A stretch of 64,000 bases of DNA from Desulfolucanica intricata (GCF_001592105.1 NZ_BCWE01000008.1:124001-188000); one strand, 5' to 3'; shown: positions 8,698 to 17,517, counted from the first letter of the stretch. The notes: generated from the sequence alone by a model not told the origin. Translations and numbers: made by a program.

Positions 8698-9380
8698 TAT
8701 AAAGCACCGCCTTTAACACCCTCCATCAGGGCCTTAATTTTGTCCGGGTCTTTCTTACCCGGGAAAGCTTCTACTCCGCTGCATAAATCTATACCTGCCG
8801 GGTGTACCTGTTGGATTGCCATTTGTACATTCCTCGGATTAATGCCCCCGGCCAGAAAAACCGGTAAAGGCGACACCGAGACTATTTTTTTAGCTTCTTT
8901 CCAGTTGATTGTTTTGCCGGTACCCCCGAAACGGGTTACCCCGTTAACAGCAGCAGCAGCATCCAGTAGAAAGAGATTAACTCCAGCTTTCCAGCAATCA
9001 TAAAGACTATCCGTAATATGTTTCATGTTGTAAGCTTCATTTTCCGGTAGGTGAATGGACTGCCACAGCTCTGTTCCGGGGAACTTTTTTTTACACTGGC
9101 GTAGAAGGCTTATATTTTCCAGTCCTAAAAATTGAATTGCATAGGGTTTTAGCCGTTTCACCAGATAGGCCAGCCGGGAAAAATTCATATTATAGACCAG
9201 TGCCACAGTGGGCAGGGGAGACTTTTTAAAAATAGCCTCCGCCTGCTCAATGTTAAGAGAGCGTGGTGAAAAATCAACCTCTGTTACTACACCGGCATAG
9301 CTTGCACCATGTTGGGCTGCCAGCAGTATATCTTCCAAATTGGTCATTCCGCATAGCTTAACTGTTAAGCCAGCCTTCAT
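8694..9380 (-). CDS. TrpF-like (phosphoribosylanthranilate isomerase-family) protein
   Basis: A 228-residue TIM barrel. It has the PRAI signature VKLCGMTN with the catalytic Cys10, FSPRSLNIEQA, an acid residue in LLDAAAAVNG (Asp140), FGGTGKTINW, LAGGINPRNV and IDLCSGVEAFPGKKD. All key PRAI positions appear present, so Amadori isomerisation of a phosphoribosylamine is plausible. However, no other trp gene is nearby and the operon partners are not tryptophan enzymes, so the substrate may differ. I start at ATG 9380 behind AAAGGAATT; this overlaps the upstream gene by 23 bases. An ATG at 9446 would extend it inside that gene without a ribosome site. Confidence 0.75.
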   Translation of the reverse strand: MKAGLTVKLCGMTNLEDILLAAQHGASYAGVVTEVDFSPRSLNIEQAEAIFKKSPLPTVALVYNMNFSRLAYLVKRLKPYAIQFLGLENISLLRQCKKKFPGTELWQSIHLPENEAYNMKHITDSLYDCWKAGVNLFLLDAAAAVNGVTRFGGTGKTINWKEAKKIVSVSPLPVFLAGGINPRNVQMAIQQVHPAGIDLCSGVEAFPGKKDPDKIKALMEGVKGGALY

Positions 9381-10572
9381 GCTGATAATTCCTTTCTTTT
9401 CCGTTCTCAATGATCCGTGCCCCGGTATTGTCAATATGGGTTTCAATGATGCGGCTGGACGGTATATTTTGAGATTCCAGGTATTTTAACATCCGCTCGT
9501 AAACATTTTGGTTTTGTGTCAGAGCATATACAGTTGGTCCCACTGAGCTCATTCCTGCTACTTCTGCACCGATTTCCCTGAAAGTACCGATGTACTGGTA
9601 AATAGGTGCTCCGCACAAACCGTGCTGTTCACATTCGGCCCGCTTTGAACCCAGGAAGCTTAGATCAAAAATGGCGTTACCAATGGCCTTTAAATCCCTC
9701 CGTACCATGGCCGGAAGAAGATCCAGCAGAACAATTTGGGACTTAGTGCCGCACTGCAGGGAGTCCAGGTAGCGGGCTCGCCGCATAAGTAATTCTACTT
9801 CTGATTCGGCAGCAGTCTCTTTTCCGCAAAACTCATCCTCAAGGGAAGGGACATCAGGAATGACAATTAGGGCTTTAGTGTTGGGAACCGATATTTTGTA
9901 AATTAGTTCCATGTCGTCAGTGCTCAGCACCATGCCCCCGTTAATGCCTACCATTGCCCCGATACCGGTCTCAAAGCCTCTAATGAGGTAATTATTGCTG
10001 GATTCCTCACAGGCGTTAAAGCCTAATATGCGTCGTAACTCCCGGTTGTTAAAAGGACGGCCCAGAACTTCATTAATTCCAACGCATGCGGCTGTCATGG
10101 TTCCGGTTGAGGAGCCCATACCCACATGGCGGCGCCCGTGATCGTACAGCTCGATCTCAAACCCACCGGGAAATTTCAAAATTTCTTTAAAAACCTGGGC
10201 AAAGTGGTTAACTATTAGAGGGCGCTGTCCTTTAACTACGATATTCGGGCTTTCGGTGGAACGTACCCGGGCCCGGAAGTATACTCCCACAGCCCAACCG
10301 ATACCGCCTCCGCCGGCCCGTCCGGTGTTGAATCTGTTCATATCCAGCACTGTGGAGTGTAAACGGGCCGGTACAGTTACTTCCACTTCACGCTCAATAA
10401 TTTCTGTTACTGTGCGTGGTGCTACTCCGAAGCTTTCCGGGTGGATAATAAAATCCTTTTGGCCGGGCTCAAATTCTTCCAGTATTGTAGTAATACGATC
10501 AAATGGCCCGCCGATAATCCCTATTTCAATAGTCTTTTTTTCCGCCAGCTTAATCACTTTATTAACAGCCAA
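9358..10572 (-). CDS. GHMP-superfamily protein, beta-RFAP synthase-like
   Basis: A 404-residue protein. Features are VPARLHSTVLDMNRFN, a glycine-rich GRAGGGGIGWAVG, the GHMP-type loop HVGMGSSTGTMTAA, and a GINGGM segment. The PxRLHxTLxDxN start and GxGSxT loop resemble COG1907, which includes archaeal beta-ribofuranosylaminobenzene 5'-phosphate synthase: PRPP plus an aromatic acid gives a C-riboside. Assignment to that activity is inference; a small-molecule kinase is the alternative. I choose TTG 10572, eight bases after AAAGGAGAT, rather than GTG 10593, which precedes that site. It is the first gene of the operon. Confidence 0.65.
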   Translation of the reverse strand: MAVNKVIKLAEKKTIEIGIIGGPFDRITTILEEFEPGQKDFIIHPESFGVAPRTVTEIIEREVEVTVPARLHSTVLDMNRFNTGRAGGGGIGWAVGVYFRARVRSTESPNIVVKGQRPLIVNHFAQVFKEILKFPGGFEIELYDHGRRHVGMGSSTGTMTAACVGINEVLGRPFNNRELRRILGFNACEESSNNYLIRGFETGIGAMVGINGGMVLSTDDMELIYKISVPNTKALIVIPDVPSLEDEFCGKETAAESEVELLMRRARYLDSLQCGTKSQIVLLDLLPAMVRRDLKAIGNAIFDLSFLGSKRAECEQHGLCGAPIYQYIGTFREIGAEVAGMSSVGPTVYALTQNQNVYERMLKYLESQNIPSSRIIETHIDNTGARIIENGKERNYQHEGWLNS

Positions 10573-10659
10573 AAGAGAACATCTCCTTTCCACAAAGTTA
10601 AAAACCTACAGTTCTACCTTACTACCTCCTTTATTTTTGTGGGCAGGAAGTGGTAAAGA

Positions 10660-10686
10660 ACAAAAAACACCCATCGTAGGGTGTTC
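10660..10686 (-). terminator. Leader hairpin with T run (attenuator candidate)
   Basis: On the minus strand AACACCC and GGGTGTT arms are followed by TTTTTTG. It lies between the promoter at 10799-10827 and the first gene of the operon, so it would stop transcription before the genes unless relieved. Confidence 0.65.
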
Positions 10687-10798
10687 TTGGCAAAAAAAGG
10701 CGTACAAATACAATCAACTGAGCAGCACTTATGTTGACCGGCTCTGATACACCAAATATACAATTACCAGATTACCATCCTACCATTCTACACTTACT

Positions 10799-10827
10799 AT
10801 TATACGTTGATTAACCAGGTAATTCAA
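10799..10827 (-). promoter_or_regulatory. Sigma-A promoter of the GHMP/TrpF-like operon
   Basis: Minus-strand TTGAAT, 17-base spacer, then a perfect TATAAT. About 220 bases of leader separate it from the TTG start at 10572, with the attenuator-like hairpin inside. Confidence 0.75.
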
Positions 10828-10939
10828 GTAAATCTTTGGTGGCAAATTAATAATAAGGTATTGTATGTATTTTATAATAAAACGCACCCATTTTCTGTGG
10901 TAACATAATATAAATAAAGGACTATGAGGAGGTAAGAAA

Positions 10940-11113
10940 ATGGAAAATGTGAATCCCTATACATTATTTTTAATCTTGATATTACTTATTCTAAGTACGC
11001 AGCCGAATTCCAGTAAGGAACTGGAAAAAATATCTCAAGTACTTAGTGTAATGCAGGAGTCAAGCAGTCAATTAAAGAAAGGAATGGCTAAAATACAATC
11101 TATTCTACAATAG
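10940..11113 (+). CDS. 57-residue single-helix membrane protein
   Basis: ATG 10940 follows GAGGAGGT at good spacing. Residues 8-21 form a hydrophobic helix (TLFLILILLILS). The remainder is a polar, helix-forming tail rich in Lys, Glu, Gln and Ser (KELEKISQVL...). It looks like a type I or III anchored small protein with a cytoplasmic helix. No family recognised; it is too short for ordinary gene calling. No terminator of its own is obvious. Confidence 0.55.
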   Translation: MENVNPYTLFLILILLILSTQPNSSKELEKISQVLSVMQESSSQLKKGMAKIQSILQ

Positions 11114-11293
11114 ATTTAAGAAATTCTCTTAACTTTGTTATTAAACTATTCCTTTTGCCATCGGGTAATACGGATAATGTAGAATGATTTCTTGATATAA
11201 GGTATTTTTTTGCAATTTTGTACGGATGTAATAAGATCTTCAACTATATCAAATAATATGATTAACGCTATATAGTTGGAGGTGCAAAAACTT

Positions 11294-11530
11294 ATGCTTA
11301 GTGCGGAAGTATCTTTATATCCCCAGAAAACTTCAAATGCGAGTCAAATTATTAACAATTCCATAGAATCACTGAAGCAGTATAACCTGCAATTTAATGT
11401 AGGCCCTATTTCTACAAAATTACAGGGCTCAGAGGAAGAGATATGGGCTGGCTTGAAATCCCTATTTGATCAGGCTAAAAATCAGAGTGAGGTTAATATG
11501 GTGGTTACACTTTCAAATTCGGCAAATTAA
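11294..11530 (+). CDS. Ykof/MTH1187-like thiamine-binding-fold protein
   Basis: A 78-residue protein beginning MLSAEVSLYPQKT, followed by ASQIINNSIESL, FNVGPISTKLQG and a final strand NMVVTLSNSAN. This fits one ferredoxin-like repeat of the Ykof/DUF77 superfamily, whose members bind thiamine or hydroxymethylpyrimidine. The start at ATG 11294 follows TTGGAGGTG; an earlier TTG at 11276 would overlap the ribosome site. It is monocistronic with a terminator immediately after. Confidence 0.72.
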   Translation: MLSAEVSLYPQKTSNASQIINNSIESLKQYNLQFNVGPISTKLQGSEEEIWAGLKSLFDQAKNQSEVNMVVTLSNSAN

Positions 11531-11532
11531 AG

Positions 11533-11566
11533 AGTGGCGGCTCTAAAGGCCGCTATCTTTATTTTT
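11533..11566 (+). terminator. Terminator after the Ykof-like gene
   Basis: GCGGC and GCCGC arms with imperfect flanks (GTGGCGGC / GGCCGCTAT), then TCTTTATTTTT. Confidence 0.65.
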
Positions 11567-11648
11567 ATAGGTACTTTAATAAACCATATTTTGCTTGCAT
11601 TAACTATTTGTATGCTCCAAAGAATAGACTTATGGAGGTGAGTTAATT

Positions 11649-11831
11649 TTGAGAAGACACCGAAATATGGATTTGGAAAGGGCTGTACGTGTTTTGGGTG
11701 GATCAATTATGGCCTTATTTGCTAAAAACATCGGCATCAGGGCCCTCGGTACGGCACTTGCGACTACTGAATTGTTGGGGAGAGATATTAGAAAAAGCAG
11801 GCGGAAGCTAAAAAAGAAATACTATCATTAA
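11649..11831 (+). CDS. 60-residue basic small protein
   Basis: TTG 11649 lies seven bases after TATGGAGGTGAG. The product has an N-terminal basic patch (RRHRNM), a central small-residue-rich helix (VLGGSIMALFAKNIGIRALGT) and a strongly basic end (RKSRRKLKKKYYH). A membrane-surface or nucleic-acid-binding protein is possible; no family is recognised. It is followed by its own terminator, which supports it as a real gene. Confidence 0.5.
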   Translation: MRRHRNMDLERAVRVLGGSIMALFAKNIGIRALGTALATTELLGRDIRKSRRKLKKKYYH

Positions 11832-11837
11832 CAAAAG

Positions 11838-11870
11838 ACGCCTAGGTATTTAACTTACCTGGGCGTTTAT
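11838..11870 (+). terminator. Rho-independent terminator
   Basis: ACGCCTAGGTA and TTACCTGGGCGT form a long stem with one bulge, followed by TTTATTAA. Confidence 0.7.
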
Positions 11871-11972
11871 TAATGTTTAATGTTAAACCGGTCAAAACTT
11901 GATGTCCGGAATATCTTTTAGCCGGATTATGAAGTAATATTATAATAGAAGCTGAGTTCCGGGGCTCCGGCT

Positions 11973-12278
11973 TTATCTTAATAATAAAATATATGTGTTA
12001 ATTGCAGTCCAGGTTATGGCGATAAAAGCTACCAGCCTGGTTTTTTTGTGCAGTGCTGCAAGATCATTTAGTTCCTTTCTGATAGTTAGTATTTTTTCAG
12101 AAAGCCCGTCAATTTCTTGCCGTAATTCTAAATTGGTCTGATTTAAGTTATCGGATAGACTGTTAATTTTAAGATCAAGCTGTTTAAATTGTTCCTCAGT
12201 GGGGTTAACCAACTTCTTTTGGATTGTTGTGGCGAGGGATTTGACTAGTGTGTCCTCTCCTGATGTATTTGTATACAT
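11973..12278 (-). CDS. Coiled-coil protein with C-terminal membrane anchor
   Basis: A 101-residue protein. Residues 20-75 are strongly heptad-like (QFKQLDLKINSLSDNLNQ and on). The end (LVAFIAITWTAINTYILLL) is a tail-anchor membrane helix. It is the last of four genes led by the dynamin-like GTPase and starts three bases after the previous stop. Placed here, it could recruit the GTPase or its partners to the membrane. No known family recognised. Confidence 0.6.
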   Translation of the reverse strand: MYTNTSGEDTLVKSLATTIQKKLVNPTEEQFKQLDLKINSLSDNLNQTNLELRQEIDGLSEKILTIRKELNDLAALHKKTRLVAFIAITWTAINTYILLLR

Positions 12279-12281
12279 GGC

Positions 12282-12542
12282 TTAGCTCTCCCCGGTCTGT
12301 TCAATAGCGTTTCGGATTGCTTCCAGAATTAGAACGGGACTTTGATCAATCTTTTGTTCCAACAGCTGCAATTTTTCTTTTAGTTCTTGAAACTGGGCCT
12401 TGTCTTTTTCCTCCAAATCTTCGATTTTCTTGTACAGTCGTTCATTTTCGCATAGAATTGGCTTGATTAATTTGGCCTTAAACCCCACAATAATTTCCTT
12501 CATTAGTACTTGTATTTCGTCAGGACCCTGCGGTTTACTCAA
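12282..12542 (-). CDS. Small coiled-coil protein of the dynamin operon
   Basis: An 86-residue, all-helical soluble protein. Its middle (YKKIEDLEEKDKAQFQELKE) is a clear coiled coil and the C-terminus (VLILEAIRNAIEQTGES) an amphipathic helix. ATG 12542 follows GGAGGAATACATTTTG. It is the third gene of the operon. Function unknown; a partner of its coiled-coil neighbours is likely. Confidence 0.55.
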   Translation of the reverse strand: MSKPQGPDEIQVLMKEIIVGFKAKLIKPILCENERLYKKIEDLEEKDKAQFQELKEKLQLLEQKIDQSPVLILEAIRNAIEQTGES

Positions 12543-12565
12543 AATGTATTCCTCCCATCCTTTAT

Positions 12566-12760
12566 TTAAATATCATTCAGCACTTTTTTTAAGGAGATTA
12601 ACACACCGGTGAGCTGGTTTCTTGATTGTTCCTTAATAATCGCATTGACCCGGGATTCTAATTCCTGAAGCAATTCCTGCTTAATATTAGCACCGGTTTT
12701 TCCGCTTATTTCGCGAATAATCTTTTTTAATCTTTCGTCCAGGATTCTAGCGTTTTCCAT
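12566..12760 (-). CDS. 64-residue helical protein of the dynamin operon
   Basis: It starts at ATG 12760 inside the end of the dynamin gene (14-base overlap), behind GGGGGTGG. It is rich in Lys, Glu, Ile and Leu and predicted wholly helical (LDERLKKIIREISGKTG; ELLQELESRVNAIIKEQ). It contains no cysteine or membrane helix. No family is recognised. The tight overlap indicates co-translation with the GTPase. Confidence 0.55.
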   Translation of the reverse strand: MENARILDERLKKIIREISGKTGANIKQELLQELESRVNAIIKEQSRNQLTGVLISLKKVLNDI

Positions 12761-15674
12761 GGCTATCCACCCCCGGGTAATTCAGCAATCTTTCGATTTT
12801 GTTTAATTCTTTTAGGACATCTTTTATTATAGGGTGAAGTGTATTTCGGATAGATATTTGCCGTTTACCGGTAGAAGACTCTTCTAAGTTTGGCATTAAG
12901 CCGGTATATGCCGGTTCCAGTTTTTGTTCTATTTCTTTAAGTAGTTTTTTTTCCCAAAAGCTGAGGTTTTCAATTAATCCAAGTTGCTCCTTGGTAAGTA
13001 GTTTAAGTAAATCCCGTTGTATTTCCCGTTCCTTTATCCGGCCAAGGAAACCCCTGTTTCGTTCTAAACTGTCAGTAACCTGTTTGTGCATTTTGCTAAT
13101 TTTTAAAGTTTGAAGTGGCCTGGCGGTAAGGTGAAGTGCCGTTGTTAAATGAAATTGGCTTAACTGCCGGTTTAAGCTGACGGCCAGTTGTTCTGTAATA
13201 GCTGCGCAGCTACGGGTAAGATAATCATTTAAATCGGCAGCCCACCCAAAATATGAAGGACAGCTTACCTTTTTAGTGTTTTTAAACAGTAAGCCTTTTT
13301 TTTGTTCTGAAATTCCTTGAATAAAACCATAAAAATCCTGTTCATCTTTCAGATTGCGGATCAGTTTTTCTAATTGACAAAAACGGGTATTGATTTCATT
13401 AATTAATACAGTCTTTTTCTTTAAAATGTATTGTGCAGCTGAATGCTTTATAAAGCTTAAGTTTTGTTTTACTTTTGTTGCGGATTTTATTTGCTCTGTA
13501 TTAACTGCATTATTTAGAATAAAGCGGATCTCATTCACATAACGGGTTAAAATATCTTTTCCCCGATAATTTGTGACTGTTTTTGCAAGATTGTTTATAA
13601 ATCTCTGAAAACTTCCGTCGTCCTTTTGTAATAGAGCGGACAGGGAAGATATTAAATAGATTTGAGGTTCCTGTATGGTACTTGTAAGTTGTTCCTTAAC
13701 AAATTGGATAACTTTTTCCCGTTCCAGCCGGGTAAGTGTGTCGGCAAAATTAAGGACAAAAAAGATTTTTTGACAGGCTTTGGGATCTAATTTTAAGTAA
13801 TCTTTAATTCTGTTAGAGATGATTTCAACGGGGTTATTCTGCCCCTGGCTTAGTAATAATTGACGGGCATTTAGAAATATTAGGTAAGCATCACTGTTTT
13901 GTAAGTAGTCGGTAGTTATTTCACTATGATATTTATGAGTAGAGTCCAGGCCCGGGGTATCCAAAAATGAAGCCAATTTAAAATACTCTACCGGGTGATA
14001 AACTTCCACCCGCTCAAGCCTGAAGGTATTATTACTGTTAATGGCAGAGTAAAAGGCTTTTTGACCTGTTTCTTGAGTCAAGTCAAAGGTACTTTCCCCG
14101 GCTGACTTAAAAGTTAAGCGAACTTTTTCTGTTAGTCTGATCTGAGCGGACAGTTTGGCCGGAACTAATTTATATAGGGGCGGAACGGATAAATCCCCTC
14201 GGGATCGGTTAACAAGTTGATTAATATCTTGTAACACATTCAAGCATTCCCGGTGGTTGGCACGTCTGAAATGCCTGTTTTCGTAAATTTCATACGCGGT
14301 TATCTCAGAATGATTATTAATTAACCACTGAGATAACGCATTTAGTTCATCACTGCGGGGTTCTATTTTACCGTTTATACGGTCATATAGCTGTAAAGTG
14401 ACCCGGGAAGCAAAATGAACCACCGCTTTTTTATGTGAGCCATAACTAATTTGTGTGATAGCAAAGGTTGTTGGCTTACTTTGAGCCGGTAGTAGATTTT
14501 CACTCATTAAAGCATTGAAAAAAGTTGATTTGCCGGAGGAAAACCCGCCTGCAGCTACTATTGTAAAGTTTTCTTTTTTTATTTGTCCGGCGAGGGCGGC
14601 AAGTGCCCGGTGATCAGTAAACTTTTGAGCCGGCCCGCGCATGACCCGGTCAATAAGTTCCAATAAAAGCTCTTTTATCTCATTAAAGTTAAAGGATGTT
14701 TTATTCTGTTCATTAGAAATTTTCATATTAGGCTGAACCCTAATATTTAATTTATTATTAATTTCCAGAAGTTTCAGTAATTGCCTCCTGGCGTTGGCAG
14801 ATTTATTGAGCCGTTCCCGGTCACCAATTAAATCTTCCGCCGTTTGCTTGAGCCGGTCAAAATTAAGCAAGAATTCCGCGTTATACTCAGTATTAACCGT
14901 ATGGACAGCACTCTGGCCCAGCTCGTGATCTTTTTGCAGCATAGTCTTTCTAATCTGCCCAAGCACCTGTTCAGCTGCATCTATTTCTAGATAACACTTA
15001 AACAAATCCAGGTTTTTAGGGTCCCTGGTATTGATGCTGAAAATGTCCGGTTGGCACGAAAAAATCTCTCTAAGAACAAGTCTGGTTTCCTCCAAGGAAG
15101 TTCCGTCAAAATTGCCTAAATTGCAATTAATCCAAAAAGAGATTTTCGGCATTTTTTTCTGTTTGTATTTTTCGACTAATTGCAGGAGAAAACGCTTATT
15201 AAATTCTTCAATACCCCGCTGGTGAAAAAGGTAGACCAACCTATCGGCATTTTTGATCAGCTTTTCCATAGAGCGGTCATGTACTAGCGGGCCGTCCAGA
15301 CCCGGTGAATCAACCAGGGTTATTTTTTTTAAAAGGGGGCTGTGTATAAAGACTTCCGCCTGCTCAAAGGTATTTCTATTGCTCCGGTCTGTTAAGAATT
15401 GTATAAAGTCATTTTTTCGTTTAAACCTTTGTGATTTTAGTTTTCCGGTCTGAACCTCAGCTTGAAAGGTCTCTCCATATTTAAAAAAAATGAGACCTTT
15501 GGTAGATGGAACAATGTCCACCGGGCTGAGATTTGTTTGTAAAAGCCCGTTTATTAGAGTTGATTTACCTGCATTATATGAGCCAAGCACTGCCACGGTA
15601 GGCTTGGGCAGCTGTACCCCGTACTTGTTCCCCAACTCAGCTGCTAAACGAAGAAATTCGTAAATATTATACAT
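12747..15674 (-). CDS. Double-GTPase bacterial dynamin-like protein
   Basis: A 975-residue protein with two dynamin modules in tandem. Module 1 has P-loop GSYNAGKST (residues 31-39) and G3 DSPGLDG (about 122); module 2 has P-loop GGFSSGKST (about 376) and G3 DTPGLDS (about 571). Long helical stalk regions follow each. The layout is that of B. subtilis DynA (about 1190 residues), though shorter: a GTP-dependent membrane-binding and fusing protein linked to envelope repair and phage tolerance. ATG 15674 follows a GGGGGG track; a longer ORF from 15839 reads through the promoter region. It leads a four-gene operon with three small helical proteins. Confidence 0.85.
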   Translation of the reverse strand: MYNIYEFLRLAAELGNKYGVQLPKPTVAVLGSYNAGKSTLINGLLQTNLSPVDIVPSTKGLIFFKYGETFQAEVQTGKLKSQRFKRKNDFIQFLTDRSNRNTFEQAEVFIHSPLLKKITLVDSPGLDGPLVHDRSMEKLIKNADRLVYLFHQRGIEEFNKRFLLQLVEKYKQKKMPKISFWINCNLGNFDGTSLEETRLVLREIFSCQPDIFSINTRDPKNLDLFKCYLEIDAAEQVLGQIRKTMLQKDHELGQSAVHTVNTEYNAEFLLNFDRLKQTAEDLIGDRERLNKSANARRQLLKLLEINNKLNIRVQPNMKISNEQNKTSFNFNEIKELLLELIDRVMRGPAQKFTDHRALAALAGQIKKENFTIVAAGGFSSGKSTFFNALMSENLLPAQSKPTTFAITQISYGSHKKAVVHFASRVTLQLYDRINGKIEPRSDELNALSQWLINNHSEITAYEIYENRHFRRANHRECLNVLQDINQLVNRSRGDLSVPPLYKLVPAKLSAQIRLTEKVRLTFKSAGESTFDLTQETGQKAFYSAINSNNTFRLERVEVYHPVEYFKLASFLDTPGLDSTHKYHSEITTDYLQNSDAYLIFLNARQLLLSQGQNNPVEIISNRIKDYLKLDPKACQKIFFVLNFADTLTRLEREKVIQFVKEQLTSTIQEPQIYLISSLSALLQKDDGSFQRFINNLAKTVTNYRGKDILTRYVNEIRFILNNAVNTEQIKSATKVKQNLSFIKHSAAQYILKKKTVLINEINTRFCQLEKLIRNLKDEQDFYGFIQGISEQKKGLLFKNTKKVSCPSYFGWAADLNDYLTRSCAAITEQLAVSLNRQLSQFHLTTALHLTARPLQTLKISKMHKQVTDSLERNRGFLGRIKEREIQRDLLKLLTKEQLGLIENLSFWEKKLLKEIEQKLEPAYTGLMPNLEESSTGKRQISIRNTLHPIIKDVLKELNKIERLLNYPGVDSHGKR

Positions 15675-15721
15675 AGGGCATAGGCCCCCCAATAAAAAGA
15701 TCTCCTTAAACTGGAATATAT

Positions 15722-15782
15722 TATTATAGGTGATAAAATATACCATTGTTGAAGATAAAAAAAGAGTGGCTTTAAGCCACCA
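15722..15782 (-). promoter_or_regulatory. Promoter region of the dynamin operon with upstream terminator
   Basis: On the minus strand a GTGGC...GCCAC hairpin at 15766-15780 followed by TCTTTTTTT ends a transcript from upstream. A TATAAT lies at 15728-15723 before the gene. The -35 is weak. The upstream gene this terminator served is absent, since an IS4 element begins at 15912. Confidence 0.5.
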
Positions 15783-15911
15783 CCGTAATACTAGTAAGGC
15801 AACAGTTATTGGGTTAATCATATGATACCAGAAGCACATGAACTGAGTATTAAACCAGTGTTATTATTGTGATTATAGGTATTTAATATTTACAATTACA
15901 TCTTATATATT

Positions 15912-17517
15912 ACATGAGTTATGCAATTGCAGTAAATTAATGTAATAAAAGTTTTAGAAAATACAAAAAAACTCTTGACATTTTAAAAATCGCCCAATAA
16001 TCGAAGTGAATGGTATTTTATGCCATTACATTGTCGATACGGGTGATACTAAAAATGAACTTACAAAAACCGATCTTTGAAAACAAACAACATGGTCCCG
16101 GTGGTGGTATTCCACTTCTAAAGAGTCTTTGGGAGAAATTTGATCTTTCACTGCTCTTTTTACAAACAGGGATTGTCAAGCATTCCGGTGTTTCTGGCTG
16201 GTTGATGGCCTTTGCCTATATCTGTGGATTGATTGCTCAAAAAGCCTCAGTAAACCAGAATGCGGGTTTCTCCTCAGATTCTCCAATTCTGAAGGTTTTG
16301 TTGAAAGGTGAATCTATTAGCCAGTCCGCTTTTAGCCGGTTTTTCTCGAAACCTTTTGAGTGGCTACAGTTTGCTGTTGGGCGTATCCAAAGGCTTCAGG
16401 AACACCAGGAATCACGGTTATCCAAAGGTGATGTAATTGCTTTAGATGACACCAAGGTAGCTCACCCGTATGGAAAAAAACTACCCTTTCTTTGCTGGCT
16501 GTTTGATAGTTCTACCCGGAATCATGTTTGGTGTATGAACATGATTTCCACCTGTGCCGTTTTGAAAAACGGCTTGGAATACCCTCTTTTCTGGAGATTC
16601 TGGCGTAAAACAGAAAACCAGAATGAGAAGCAAACTAAGCTGGATCTGGTCCGGAAAATGCTCCTGGAATCTCCGCAGTACATGTAATGAACGGCTATGG
16701 GTAGCTATGGACCGCTGGTTTCTATGTAAAAATTTCTTAAGTTGGCTGATTGAGCACAACTACGACTGGGTGCCCAAGGCTAAGAAAAACACCGTTTTGT
16801 ATTGCAAATGCCTAGACCCGGTATCTGGAAAAGAGCAATATAAGAAGGTCAATCCCCAGGAACTCCTCCGTAGCATTTATACTAAGCTCTGTAAACTCGA
16901 AAAAGGTGGAATCATCAGCATTTCCAACATCTACATCAAGCTTCCCTACATGACCACTAACCGGAAAGGTAAGCCGATGAGACGGTGGCGGTATGTCCCC
17001 ATTGCAGCGGTAGCCTCCACATATCGGAAAGAGACGGTTGCTGTTGATGGAATTCTTCATGAGGAAGATGAAAGTGCTACTTTCAGGGATGCCTATCTTT
17101 TAATCAGCAACCGGTATGATGCGCCAGAAGAAGTTGCAGCTGTTTATGTAAAACGCTGGAGAATAGAGGTTTTTTACCGCACTGCCAAGCAGGAACTGGG
17201 ACTAACTAACTGCCATTCGCGGTCGGAAGCGTCGCATTTTGCTCACATGGAACTACTTTTTACTGCAGAAACCCTATTGTGTTATGCAAAATGGGAATGC
17301 AATAAAGAAGGCGCCGAAGAAGCCCTCTCCCACTGCGAAATGGTCAGGTACTTATTCAACGCCAGTCATCGGATTTGCTGTAGCGAGCAACAAATCCAAG
17401 TCTATTTTGACACAACTGGCGATAGGTTTTCAAGGTTTATCGAAAAATTTTGGCCTCCACAGCCATTTTTATTGTTGTGGAATTGGTGTCATTTACCTGC
17501 AACTGCATAACTCATGT
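15912..17517 (+). mobile_element. IS4-family insertion sequence with matching ends
   Basis: The left end starts ACATGAGTTATGCAATTGCA; the reverse complement of the right end is ACATGAGTTATGCAGTTGCA, and the similarity continues into TAAAT. Flanking octamers TATATATT (15904-15911) and TATAAATT (17518-17525) match at 7 of 8 positions, compatible with an old target duplication. The element is 1606 bp with a single broken transposase gene. Confidence 0.85.
16055..17510 (+). pseudogene. IS4-family transposase, frameshifted
   Basis: The first frame runs from ATG 16055 to a stop at 16687; the second continues from about 16660 to 17510. Together they give a full DDE transposase. Acidic residues are seen in IALDDTK and VAMDRWF, and the YREK signature (YVKRWRIEVFYRTAK) fits Y-2-R-3-E-6-K exactly. 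The shift falls between VRKMLLE and RSTCNERLW. No slippery heptamer or stimulatory structure is seen there, so a disabling indel is more likely than programmed frameshifting. It is probably inactive unless supplied in trans. Confidence 0.85.

Noticed and set aside
8694-9380. Calling the TrpF-like gene a tryptophan-pathway trpF
   Set aside because: Catalytic motifs fit, but there are no trp neighbours and the operon partners point to another substrate.
16623-16690. Programmed frameshifting in the IS4 transposase
   Set aside because: No slippery A/T heptamer, ribosome-site stimulator or downstream hairpin was seen at the frame change; IS4 elements usually encode a single frame. A disabling indel is simpler.
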